A stretch of 33,920 nt of DNA from Armatimonadota bacterium (GTDB lineage Bacteria; Armatimonadota; Zipacnadia; Zipacnadales; VGFC01), in the NCBI GenBank assembly GCA_016869045.1, contig VGFC01000028.1, forward strand, positions 1 through 33,920. Reading direction: 5' to 3'. The notes beneath the pieces are model-generated. The model was not told the DNA's origin. It worked only from the letters and a program-made list of their open reading frames with translations, and ran no database searches. Below, piece by piece: positions 1 through 6,958 of the stretch (positions are counted from its first letter, which is position 1; every line of letters begins with the position of its first letter). A program made the translations under genes and the position numbers.

Positions 1-1468
1 AGGTGGTGGAGTCGATCAGCATCGACCACTCGCCGGCGCGCCAGTCGAAGGCGATGCCGCCGGGGCTCTGCAGGTGGAAGCGAAGGTGGCAGAGCGTGAG
101 CGCTGCATCGGGATCGTCGGGGATGTCCAGCAGGGGCTTGCGGCTGCTGGGTTGCTGGAAGCCTGCGCTGTCCCCTGCGAGGTCGATGACGCTCCACATC
201 TCGCCGAATAGGCGATGGTTCGGCTTCAGCCGCAGCGTGTCGCGGACGAGGTAGGTGCCCTCCGGGAAGAAGACCTCCCGGCACTCGTCGAGCGCGCGCT
301 GAACCGCGACCGTATCGTCGGTCTGCCCATCGCCTTTCGCACCGAACTCCGTGACCGAGCGCGCGGCGTTGGTCAGCGCGGGGTACGCGGGCGAGGGGAG
401 GCGCGCGGGCGGCCCGCTGAGCGTGTCACCGAGGTCGTGCGTCTGCCCGGGCAGCATCGAGCCATCGACCATTGCCCCTCCCGCACACCAGCGCCGGATG
501 AGCGTCTGCCCCTTGGACGAGGCAGGCAGAAGCCCCTTCACGACCGCCTGCGCGCCGCGAGTCGTCACGTTCTGCAGGATGAGGTTTGCCCCATCGGTCT
601 CGATGGCGCTGTCACCGGCCATGTCCCGGAAGGAGGAGTCGATGAGCGCGACTGAGCCGCCCAGCAGTCGAACCGGCGCGGTCCGCTCGAAGTGCAGGCC
701 AAGCAGGCTGAAGTTCCACACGTGGTCGAGCCACAGTGAGTGCCTCCGCTGACCGCGAAACTCGGCGCTGCGCAGGACCCACTGGCTGGTCTCCCGCACG
801 TGCCAGCCGTAGTCGCCGCCGATGAACCGGACCTGGGAGATCACCCCGCCTCCGCCCCACCACATCGACTTCAGGCAGCCCTGCCCGTCGCCCGCATCGA
901 TGGTCACATTGCGGAGCGCGGTCTGCTGCGCGACGAGCCACCAGAGCCCCCACGCGCCCGGGTTTTCTCGCCCCAGCCGGATGTTGAGGTGGCGAACGGT
1001 GATGAAGAACGTGTTGTTGGTGCTGCCGCCGATCTGGTCGGTTCGCGTGCGGTAGTCGCGCGTCTTGGCGTCGATGTTGTAGCCCAGCGCGGTCACGAGG
1101 AGAGGCTTGGGGTTCGCGGGGTCGCCGAAGCCGGGGGCGTTGTCCTTCAGCACGAGCGTGGGCGGGTCATCCACATCGCCGGCGAGCATGGTCGCCCGCC
1201 AGACGATCAGCGTGTCGCTCAACAGGTACGTGCCCGGCGGGACGTAGACGTTCGCCGCCGACTTCTCGCGCACGCTGCCGCGTCCCTCATCGAGCGCGCG
1301 GATGAAGGCCGCGGTGTCATCGGTGACGCCATCGCCCTTGGCGCCGTAGTCGCGGACGTTGCGGAAGCCCGGCCCGTGCGGCAGGCGGCCGTACGCGTCA
1401 CAGTGCGCGGTCGCGGCGAGGCCAAGCGCGGCAACGACCAGACTCAGCACAAGGGCATACCCCGACAT
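1..1468 (-). CDS. Secreted tandem beta-helix protein, GH55/pectate-lyase-3-like (partial)
   Basis: The reading frame is open from an ATG at 1468 to the window edge, giving about 489 residues and no stop, so the C-terminus is missing. A GAGGAG Shine-Dalgarno lies 7 bases before the ATG. The N-terminus (MSGYALVLSLVVAALGLAATA) is a signal peptide. Two copies of the pectate-lyase-3 opening motif are visible: V-R-D-Y-G-A-K-G-D-G-V-T-D-D-T-A-A near residue 38 and V-T-E-F-G-A-K-G-D-G-Q-T-D-D-T near residue 370. Each is followed by a VPPGTYL or FPEGTYL strand. Two tandem right-handed beta-helices of this kind are characteristic of GH55 exo-beta-1,3-glucanases, although other polysaccharide lyases and phage-spike-like proteins share the fold. 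A secreted polysaccharide-degrading role is inferred; the substrate is not established. Codon use matches the neighbours. Confidence 0.8.
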   Translation of the reverse strand, partial: MSGYALVLSLVVAALGLAATAHCDAYGRLPHGPGFRNVRDYGAKGDGVTDDTAAFIRALDEGRGSVREKSAANVYVPPGTYLLSDTLIVWRATMLAGDVDDPPTLVLKDNAPGFGDPANPKPLLVTALGYNIDAKTRDYRTRTDQIGGSTNNTFFITVRHLNIRLGRENPGAWGLWWLVAQQTALRNVTIDAGDGQGCLKSMWWGGGGVISQVRFIGGDYGWHVRETSQWVLRSAEFRGQRRHSLWLDHVWNFSLLGLHFERTAPVRLLGGSVALIDSSFRDMAGDSAIETDGANLILQNVTTRGAQAVVKGLLPASSKGQTLIRRWCAGGAMVDGSMLPGQTHDLGDTLSGPPARLPSPAYPALTNAARSVTEFGAKGDGQTDDTVAVQRALDECREVFFPEGTYLVRDTLRLKPNHRLFGEMWSVIDLAGDSAGFQQPSSRKPLLDIPDDPDAALTLCHLRFHLQSPGGIAFDWRAGEWSMLIDSTT

Positions 1469-1641
1469 GCTTCGTCTCCTCTAGCCATGGACAGATGGAT
1501 CGACCTCCGGCAGGCCCACGGTCTCCCAGAAGTGAGTTCCCTCGGATGGCTGGTGTCGGGCGCTCAGTTCGACGGGGGCCTCGGCGGTCCTCCCGAGGCA
1601 GGGCAGTGGCCTGTGCCTGCGGAAAGGGCGTAGGGTTGGGT

Positions 1642-1699
1642 GTGGGGCAGGCTTCCAGCCTGCCAGACCCAACGTCGGCAGGCTGGAAGCCTGCCCCAC
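1642..1699. repeat. Nested 23-bp inverted repeat in an intergenic gap
   Basis: The arms 1642-1664 and 1677-1699 are perfect reverse complements (23 of 23), separated by a 12-base spacer. Each arm also contains its own small palindrome, CAGGCT-TCC-AGCCTG, so the DNA can fold as one long hairpin or as two small ones. The element lies between the divergent GH55-like gene and the SGNH gene, about 30 bases upstream of the SGNH start. It looks like a REP- or MITE-type dispersed element. There is no U-tract, so it is not a classical terminator. Confidence 0.85.
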
Positions 1700-1728
1700 T
1701 ACCAGCTGAGCGCACGAGGAGACAGAAG

Positions 1729-2958
1729 ATGGGGAGCCAGTCGCTCAAGCAGGCCGCATGGGTGGCTATCGTCCTGCTGGCGGCCGCCACGACGGTCTGC
1801 GCGCAGGGCACCGTGATCTTCGACATGGATACGCCCCGACATCAGCCGACGACGGCGGGCGAGGATAAGCACCCGATCGGCACCGTTGAGGCGGTGCCCG
1901 GCAAGCTCGGGGGAGCGTGTCGGTTCAGCTTCATCGACGGCGCGCAATCAGGCTTCTTCACGACCGGCGTGCGGGCGTCGGGCGAGTGGGACCAGGCGCA
2001 GGGCTTCAGCTTCTGGCTGCAGGGCGACGGGTCGGCGAACTGGGGCGGGCTGGAGCTGATCGACGGCGCGGACTACTCGCTCCGGTACGGCTTCTGCTTC
2101 CCGCTCGATTCCACCGAGTGGCGGCAGATCATGGTCCCGTGGTGTGACGTCGTGCCGGAACTGCCGGCGGGGCAACGGGTGAGCGCGCAGGGCGGCTACG
2201 CCCCGTCGAAGTTCGCCAACTTCTGGTTCGGCAAGTGGTGGTACTGGCGCGATTACCCCGCGATCTCCTACACGGTGGACCAGGTGGCGCTGGAGCCAAC
2301 CATCGCGGTGGACCAGACGGACTACACGCCCGCGCAGGGCGGAACGCCGAAGCTGCTCGCGAAGCTCAAGGCCAAGGAGCCGGTGACCATCGTGACGATG
2401 GGCGAGTCCCTGAGCGACAAGCGGCACTGGGCCAACCGCGAGGTGCTGTGGTCCGAACTCCTGGTCGGGAAGCTGCGCGAGCAGTTCGGCGGCGAAGTGA
2501 AGCTGGTGAACCCGGCGATCGGCGGGACGATTCTCTCGCAGAACCTCGTCCTCATGCCGACGTGGCTGCGCGACGCGTCGAAGCCGGACCTGGTGACCGT
2601 CTGGTTTGGCTTCAACGACTGGGACTCGGGGATGCGGGGTGAGCAATACCAGCGGATGCTGTCGTTCGCCGTGGACCGCATCCGGCGGATGACGGGCGGC
2701 GCGAGCGAGGTCATGCTGCTGACCACCTGCCCGGCCTTCGAGCGCTGGGACACGATGGAGGAACTCGCCGGCGCCGCGCGGGTGGTGGCTGCCAGGAAGC
2801 GGACGGGCCTCGGGGATGTCTCCGCTGCCTTCCACCAGGCCGGCCGAGAGGACGCGGCGCGCCTCGCGCTCTACTGCAGCGACAAGACGCACCTCGGCGG
2901 GCCAGGGCACCAGCTCGCGGCGGAGACGGTGCAGAAGGCGATCGTTGAGGGGCGGTGA
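1729..2958 (+). CDS. Secreted SGNH/GDSL-family hydrolase with N-terminal accessory domain
   Basis: This 409-residue protein starts at ATG 1729, preceded by a GAGGAG Shine-Dalgarno. The frame stays open upstream to 1495, but that part lacks coding character. Residues 1-25 form a signal peptide ending CAQ. Residues 27-195 are an all-beta region resembling a carbohydrate-binding or CIA30-like module (FDMDTP, FSFWLQGDGS, DSTEWRQIMVPW). Residues 215-409 carry the SGNH blocks: G-E-S-L (Ser227, with Glu in place of the usual Asp of GDS), Gly265 in NPAIGG, Asn296 in FGFND, and Asp385/His388 in DKTH. The family hydrolyses ester bonds, often acetyl groups on polysaccharides. A secreted carbohydrate esterase role fits the surrounding glycosidases and is inferred. 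Confidence 0.85.
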   Translation: MGSQSLKQAAWVAIVLLAAATTVCAQGTVIFDMDTPRHQPTTAGEDKHPIGTVEAVPGKLGGACRFSFIDGAQSGFFTTGVRASGEWDQAQGFSFWLQGDGSANWGGLELIDGADYSLRYGFCFPLDSTEWRQIMVPWCDVVPELPAGQRVSAQGGYAPSKFANFWFGKWWYWRDYPAISYTVDQVALEPTIAVDQTDYTPAQGGTPKLLAKLKAKEPVTIVTMGESLSDKRHWANREVLWSELLVGKLREQFGGEVKLVNPAIGGTILSQNLVLMPTWLRDASKPDLVTVWFGFNDWDSGMRGEQYQRMLSFAVDRIRRMTGGASEVMLLTTCPAFERWDTMEELAGAARVVAARKRTGLGDVSAAFHQAGREDAARLALYCSDKTHLGGPGHQLAAETVQKAIVEGR

Positions 2959-3019
2959 GCGACGCAGCGCCGTGTGCGCCATTGCGCAGAGCCCCAAACC
3001 GCTTCCGAGAGGGCGGCGC

Positions 3020-3047
3020 TTGACAACACGTGTTTACGGGGTATTAT
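3020..3047 (+). promoter_or_regulatory. Sigma-70-type promoter with embedded palindrome, for the toxin-antitoxin operon
   Basis: TTGACA at 3020-3025 matches the consensus -35 exactly. TATTAT at 3042-3047 matches the -10 at five of six positions, with a 16-base spacer. The 10-bp perfect palindrome AACACGTGTT (3025-3034) overlaps the end of the -35 and the start of the spacer, which is where an autoregulating antitoxin would bind. The antitoxin ATG follows at 3087. Confidence 0.7.
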
Positions 3048-3086
3048 GAGGCTTAGTAAGGGAGTACGTGCAGAAGAGGCAGCGCG

Positions 3087-3377
3087 ATGGCTCAGGAGAT
3101 CATGACCGCTCAGGAAGCGGCCCAGTACTTGCGGCTCGGGATCGACACGCTGAAGCGATGGGCGCGGGCCGGCGAGGTGCCGGGGAGGAGAATCGGGCGT
3201 CAGTGGCGGTTCAGCAAGGCGGCGCTCGACGACTGGCTTGCCCAAGGCGGACCCGAGTATGAGGCCCTGGTGGATCGAGGACTCCTGGAGGCGACCGAAG
3301 AGGCGATGGCCGACGTGGCCGCGGGGCGCTCGAAGCTCGTGCCTTGGGATGAGGCGAAGCAGAGGCTCGGCCTGTGA
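3087..3377 (+). CDS. Antitoxin with excisionase/MerR-type helix-turn-helix
   Basis: This 96-residue protein starts at ATG 3087, preceded by AGAGG. Residues 5-54 are an excisionase-family HTH (HTH_17): MTAQEAAQYLRLGIDTLKRW, then VPGRRIGRQWRF and ALDDWL. Residues 55-96 form an acidic, probably helical tail ending KLVPWDEAKQRLGL, which resembles the C-terminal neutralising segments of RelB-type antitoxins. Its stop codon overlaps the GTG start of the toxin by four bases (GTGA), so the two are translationally coupled. The role as DNA-binding antitoxin and autorepressor is inferred from the partner gene and from the palindrome in the promoter. Most RelE-family partners use ribbon-helix-helix, Phd or Xre folds, so the excisionase fold is less usual. 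Confidence 0.8.
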   Translation: MAQEIMTAQEAAQYLRLGIDTLKRWARAGEVPGRRIGRQWRFSKAALDDWLAQGGPEYEALVDRGLLEATEEAMADVAAGRSKLVPWDEAKQRLGL

Positions 3378-3649
3378 GCTACAAGGTGCGGGTGGACGAG
3401 GGCGCCATACGTGCTCTGGCCGACCTACCGGCCAATGTCCAGCGGCGCCTTCAGGCCCGGATCGACGCTCTCGCCGAAGATCCACGCCCCCAGAACGCAG
3501 AGCACCTCACCGGCCCTTTGCGCGGAGTGCTCCGTCTGCGAGTGGGCAGCTGCCGGGCGTCGTACACGATCGACGACAAGGCCCGCGTGGTTGACGTCTG
3601 GCGCATTGGCCACCGGAGCACGTTCTACAAGCGCCTGCAGGGGCGGTAG
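3374..3649 (+). CDS. RelE/ParE-family toxin
   Basis: This 91-residue protein starts at GTG 3374, overlapping the antitoxin stop. It has the standard RelE/ParE length and order: YKVRVDEGAIRALADLP at the start, a helix with VQRRLQARIDALAEDPRP, then HLTGPLRGVLRLRVGSCRASYTID and a last strand VVDVWRIGHRSTFYKR. The R-L-R-V-G-x-x-R-x-x-Y signature and the C-terminal GHR-x-x-x-Y are typical of RelE members that cleave mRNA on the ribosome. ParE-like gyrase poisons share the fold, so the target is not certain. The gene ends 14 bases before the convergent esterase gene. Confidence 0.9.
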   Translation: MSYKVRVDEGAIRALADLPANVQRRLQARIDALAEDPRPQNAEHLTGPLRGVLRLRVGSCRASYTIDDKARVVDVWRIGHRSTFYKRLQGR

Positions 3650-3663
3650 GACTCGCCGCTCAT

Positions 3664-4725
3664 CTACCCCGCATCCCTCGACAGCCAGTGTTCGAACCAG
3701 GCGAAGGACTTGCGGCCGCTCCACTCGTGGCCGCCGGCGAAGACGTCGCCGATGAGGCGGTCGGAGGCGCCAGCGGCGGCGTAGATGCGCTCGACCTGTG
3801 CGAAGGCGGCCTTCGCATCGTCGATCACGAAGCACTGGTCCTCTTCGCCCATCTCGATGCAGAGGGGCTTCGGGGCGATCATCCCGGCGACCTCAGGGAT
3901 GTCACCGATGGTCAGGAGGCCGGGCATGTACTGCGCGCCGCAGAAGTTGCCCTTGCCGCGCATGGTGATTGCGTCACCCTTGACGGTGCTGACGTAGCCG
4001 CTGATGCAGGCGACCTTCAGGCGAGGTTCGAGCGCCGCGAGGTAGGTCGTCATCGTGCCGCCGAAGGAGAGGCCGCCAACTCCGAGCCGCTCGGGATCGA
4101 CCTCCGGGCGGGACTGGAGGTAGTCCACGCACTTCATCCCATCCCAGATCTGCAGCGCGAGGAGGTGATAGCCGAGGTAGCCCATCGCCATGTAGTTCAC
4201 GTTGCAGGGATCGCGGCCGGGACGCGCCCAGTCCGCCGGGCTGCAGCGCTCGCCGAAGCCGCGCCAGTCCGGGGCGACGACCACGTACCCCCGCCGCGCG
4301 AACTGCCGCGCGTAGTCGTAGTTGAGCGCCTGCACGTGCTGGCGCTCTTCCTCGGTCTCGCAGACTCCGCAGATGTCGATCTTCCCGCGACCGTGGCCGT
4401 GCGCGGCGAGGATGCCGGGGCGCTTCTCGCCGGGGCGGAGGTCCTTCGGGACGAGGACATACGCGGCGACGGTTGCGTACTTCTCGGAGTTGAAGTAGAC
4501 CTTCTCGCGGATGTGGTCCTCGCAGTCTACGGTCTCCACGATCTCCGGCTCCAGGGGCACGGGCTCGGGGAACCGGCCGAGCAGCGCGCGGAGCTTCCGG
4601 TCGAAGGCCTTCCGCCAGCGCTTCCAGTCCTCGCGCGTGCTGCCGTCGAAGGTCAGCTCCGAGCGCTCGTTGGCGATCCATGCCAGGGCTCCGTCGTAGG
4701 GTGAGAGGTAGCGGGGCGCGGCCAT
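3664..4725 (-). CDS. Alpha/beta-hydrolase of the acetyl xylan esterase/dienelactone hydrolase type
   Basis: This 353-residue protein starts at ATG 4725 behind AAAGGAG. No signal peptide is seen. The catalytic triad is visible: nucleophile Ser220 in GLSFGG, acid Asp296 in EMGEEDQCF and His333 in GGHEWSG. The oxyanion/HG region is GILAAHGHGRG near residue 105, and an APDWRGFGER segment follows at 151. The architecture matches the Abhydrolase_7/acetyl xylan esterase-like family found widely in Planctomycetes and Armatimonadota. It probably removes acyl groups from sugars or other small esters; the substrate is not evident. It lies downstream of the dehydratase and methyltransferase genes on the same strand, separated by a 197-base gap filled with hairpin repeats. 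Confidence 0.85.
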   Translation of the reverse strand: MAAPRYLSPYDGALAWIANERSELTFDGSTREDWKRWRKAFDRKLRALLGRFPEPVPLEPEIVETVDCEDHIREKVYFNSEKYATVAAYVLVPKDLRPGEKRPGILAAHGHGRGKIDICGVCETEEERQHVQALNYDYARQFARRGYVVVAPDWRGFGERCSPADWARPGRDPCNVNYMAMGYLGYHLLALQIWDGMKCVDYLQSRPEVDPERLGVGGLSFGGTMTTYLAALEPRLKVACISGYVSTVKGDAITMRGKGNFCGAQYMPGLLTIGDIPEVAGMIAPKPLCIEMGEEDQCFVIDDAKAAFAQVERIYAAAGASDRLIGDVFAGGHEWSGRKSFAWFEHWLSRDAG

Positions 4726-4762
4726 ATCGGCTCCTTTCAGAGCGTGTATGGGAAACGTGGGC

Positions 4763-4897
4763 GGGCGCCATGAATGGCGCCCCTACACGATCGGGCGCGA
4801 TGAATCGCGCCCCTACACTGCGAACGACCAGAGCCTTGCCGTCATGTAGGGGCACGATTCATCGTGCCCGCGTGTAGGGGCGTGATTCATCACGCCC
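4763..4897. repeat. Cluster of four covarying 20-bp hairpin repeats (composite copy 1)
   Basis: Four units each consist of a 9-bp perfect stem and a 2-base turn, with a TAGGGG/CCCCTA flank on one side. They lie at 4763-4782 (GGGCGCCAT arm), 4793-4812 (GGGCGCGAT), 4850-4869 (GGGCACGAT) and 4878-4897 (GGGCGTGAT). The first two have the flank on the right and the last two on the left, so the pairs face each other. Stem sequences differ between units, but every difference is matched on the other arm. The cluster fills the gap between the methyltransferase and esterase genes. A related composite lies inverted at 12469-12581. Confidence 0.9.
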
Positions 4898-4922
4898 GAT
4901 GCCGTGCCTCCCGTACACCCTT

Positions 4923-5675
4923 TCAGTGATGAGCGACGACGATCATCTGATCGCTCGATGATGGCTCGAACGGGCTGCGGGCGAAGTCGCCCAGGAGCTC
5001 GACGGAGCGGAAGCCCGCGTCCGTCAGGATGCTCGTCATCTCGGGCTGCGTCCAGGCTCGATGCTCGGTCTCCCAGTCCTCGCGGACCCACCCGTCCGCC
5101 TCGCGCGTCAGCTTCACCATCGTGAAGCGGATGGGGTTGCGGTCGAGGTCGAAGATGCGCAGGAAAAGCGTCTCCTGCCCGTCCATCATGCGGACCTGCG
5201 GTCCCATCAGTCGCTCGCCGCGGAGGCGCATGGCCTCGTAGTTCAGCTGCTGGATGACGAGCAGCCCGCCGGGCTTCGTCAGGTGGGCGAAGTCCTGCGC
5301 CGCTCGCGCCGCGTCCCGGTCGGTGAGCACGTGGGGCCAGGAGTTGCCCAGGCAGGTGACCGCGTCGAAGCTGCGGCCGAGGGCGTCGAAGGTCTCGCCG
5401 AAGCCCGCCTGCACCCACTCAACCGGTTGGCCGGCGTACTTGCGGCGGCAGACGGCGATCATCTCGGCGCTCAGATCCGCCCCCACGACCTCCAGCCCCC
5501 ACGAGGTGAAGAGCGCCGCGTGCTCACCCGTGCCGCAAGCGGTGTCCAGGACGCTGGCCACTCCATGGCGCGCAAAGAGGTCGCGGTAGAACGGAGCCTC
5601 GCGGGCCAGGCGCTCATCCCAGTCGATGACCGTGTCGTAGCCCTCGCCAAGCTGATCGTAGAAGTCGTCTGTCAC
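4923..5675 (-). CDS. Class I SAM-dependent methyltransferase
   Basis: This 250-residue protein starts at GTG 5675, 12 bases after the stop of the upstream dehydratase gene, so the two form an operon. Motif I is VLDTACGTGEHAALF (residues 42-56), the acidic residue after strand beta-2 is Asp67 in VVGADLS, and motif IV is AVTCLGNSWPH near residue 105. The C-terminal half (LLVIQQLNYEAMRLRGER, then an all-beta insert) resembles the glycine/sarcosine N-methyltransferase-like and UbiE-like small-molecule enzymes. The methyl acceptor cannot be read from the sequence. It may modify a product of the neighbouring sugar-acid dehydratase, but that is only suggested by position. Confidence 0.85.
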   Translation of the reverse strand: MTDDFYDQLGEGYDTVIDWDERLAREAPFYRDLFARHGVASVLDTACGTGEHAALFTSWGLEVVGADLSAEMIAVCRRKYAGQPVEWVQAGFGETFDALGRSFDAVTCLGNSWPHVLTDRDAARAAQDFAHLTKPGGLLVIQQLNYEAMRLRGERLMGPQVRMMDGQETLFLRIFDLDRNPIRFTMVKLTREADGWVREDWETEHRAWTQPEMTSILTDAGFRSVELLGDFARSPFEPSSSDQMIVVAHH

Positions 5676-5687
5676 CGTGTCTCACCG

Positions 5688-6869
5688 TCACTCGATCTCG
5701 CGCACGGTGTCGGTCTTCGTGGGATCGAGTTCGATTCCCAGCCCCGGCGTCTCCGGCGGGCGGAGCACCCCACCCTCCGGCTGCAGATACCCCCGCATGA
5801 AGCGTTGCTTGTGCGGCTGGTGGAGGATCAGGAACTCGACCTGGGGCAGGACGTTCGCCGGCAGAGCGGCGGCGACGTGCAGCGCGGCGTGCAGCGAGTG
5901 CCCATGCGGGCAGAGCGGCACGTCGTAGGCCGAGCAGACCGAGGCGATCTTGAGCAGTTCGCTGATCCCCCCGCACCAGTCCGGGTCCGCCTGGATCACA
6001 TCGACCGCGTCGGCGTCCAGCAGGTCCTTCACCTGCCAACGCGAGTAGAGGTGCTCACCCGTGGCGATGGGGATGCCCGCGCGCTCGCGGATCGTCCTGA
6101 GCGCACGGATGCGATTGCAGGGCACCGGCTCCTCGAGCCACGCGGGCCGGTACTCCGCGATGCGCCTGCCGACGTCCACCGCATAGGGCACGTCCCACGA
6201 GTTGAAGGCATCGAACATCAGGGCGGGGCCGTCGCCGACGGCCTCCCTGGCGGCCCGCACCATGGCGACGTTGCGGCTGGCGCCCTCTCCCCCGTCGGCC
6301 GGTCCGTGGCGGAAGAACCACTTCTGCGCGTGGTAGCCGAGCGCCTGGTACTCCTGTGCCCGCCGGGCCAGGGCGTCAGGTTCGAGCGAGAAGCCCAACA
6401 TGCTGGCGTAGGCCCTGACCGGCTCTTGCACCGGACCGCCGAGCAGCCGGTAGACCGGCAGGCCAAGCGCCTTGCCCTTCAGGTCCCACAGCGCGCAGTC
6501 GAGGGCGCTCATCGCCATCATGTAGTGGCCGCTGCGCGCGTGACGGTTACGGCGGAGGAGGAGGTCCCAGATGGCCTCGATGGCGAGCGGATCGCAGTCA
6601 ATCAGCACAGAGCGCATCTCGCGGCGGAGGATCGGGGCGTGCGGCCCATCGACCGGGCCGAAGAGGCCCGTCACCTCCTCGTCCGTACGGATCTCAAGGA
6701 AGAGGTCGCGATGGCGCGCCCGCTCGCCGGGCTCGGGCCGATGGGGCGCGAAGGGCTGGCTGAACTCGGGGTAGGCGTCCAGCGGATCGACGCGGCGCTC
6801 TTCGCTGAAGGGGCCCTCGACGGGGAACTCACCGGACACCTCGAGGAGGACGACGTCCGTGATCCTCAT
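5688..6869 (-). CDS. Enolase-superfamily sugar-acid dehydratase (mandelate racemase/MLE family)
   Basis: This 393-residue protein has the expected family length. The barrel carries the three metal ligands Asp220 (MFDAFNSWD), Glu246 (WLEEPVP) and Glu272 (ATGEHLYSRW), and a catalytic His322 in PHGHS. The KWFFRHGPADGG stretch at 183-194 follows the second barrel strand. The ligand spacing and this stretch are close to L-rhamnonate dehydratase and related acid-sugar dehydratases, which remove water from aldonic acids to give 2-keto-3-deoxy acids. Exact substrate is inferred only to the level of sugar acid. The start at ATG 6869 has no strong Shine-Dalgarno nearby. It heads a minus-strand operon with the methyltransferase. 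Confidence 0.88.
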   Translation of the reverse strand: MRITDVVLLEVSGEFPVEGPFSEERRVDPLDAYPEFSQPFAPHRPEPGERARHRDLFLEIRTDEEVTGLFGPVDGPHAPILRREMRSVLIDCDPLAIEAIWDLLLRRNRHARSGHYMMAMSALDCALWDLKGKALGLPVYRLLGGPVQEPVRAYASMLGFSLEPDALARRAQEYQALGYHAQKWFFRHGPADGGEGASRNVAMVRAAREAVGDGPALMFDAFNSWDVPYAVDVGRRIAEYRPAWLEEPVPCNRIRALRTIRERAGIPIATGEHLYSRWQVKDLLDADAVDVIQADPDWCGGISELLKIASVCSAYDVPLCPHGHSLHAALHVAAALPANVLPQVEFLILHQPHKQRFMRGYLQPEGGVLRPPETPGLGIELDPTKTDTVREIE

Positions 6870-6958
6870 GCGCGCGGAGTTGCTCGCCGGACGGCGGTTC
6901 TCCTTGCGCCAAGAGGGGGAATCGGCGCTCCCGGCCGCGAATGTAGGTAGGGGCGGCC

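Noticed and set aside
150-165. CTGGAAGCCTGC similar to the intergenic repeat arm at 1677-1699
   Set aside because: It is coding (A-G-F-Q-Q in the GH55-like protein), only 12 bases match and there is no inverted partner.
740-1633. A 297-codon plus-strand frame opposite the GH55-like gene
   Set aside because: The minus strand encodes two beta-helix motifs and a signal peptide in one unbroken frame; the plus frame has none of these.
3688-4704. A 338-codon plus-strand frame opposite the esterase
   Set aside because: The minus-strand esterase has a full Ser-Asp-His triad; the antisense frame is low-complexity Ala/Val/Glu/Arg.
4763-4897. CRISPR-like appearance of spaced repeats
   Set aside because: Units alternate in orientation, spacers are short and unequal, and no cas gene is near. 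They are hairpin repeats.
5061-6950. A 629-codon open frame on the plus strand opposite the methyltransferase and dehydratase genes
   Set aside because: It is antisense to two genes with intact catalytic motifs, and its translation is Arg/Val/Leu/His-rich with no recognisable domain. GC bias at third positions creates such shadows throughout the window.
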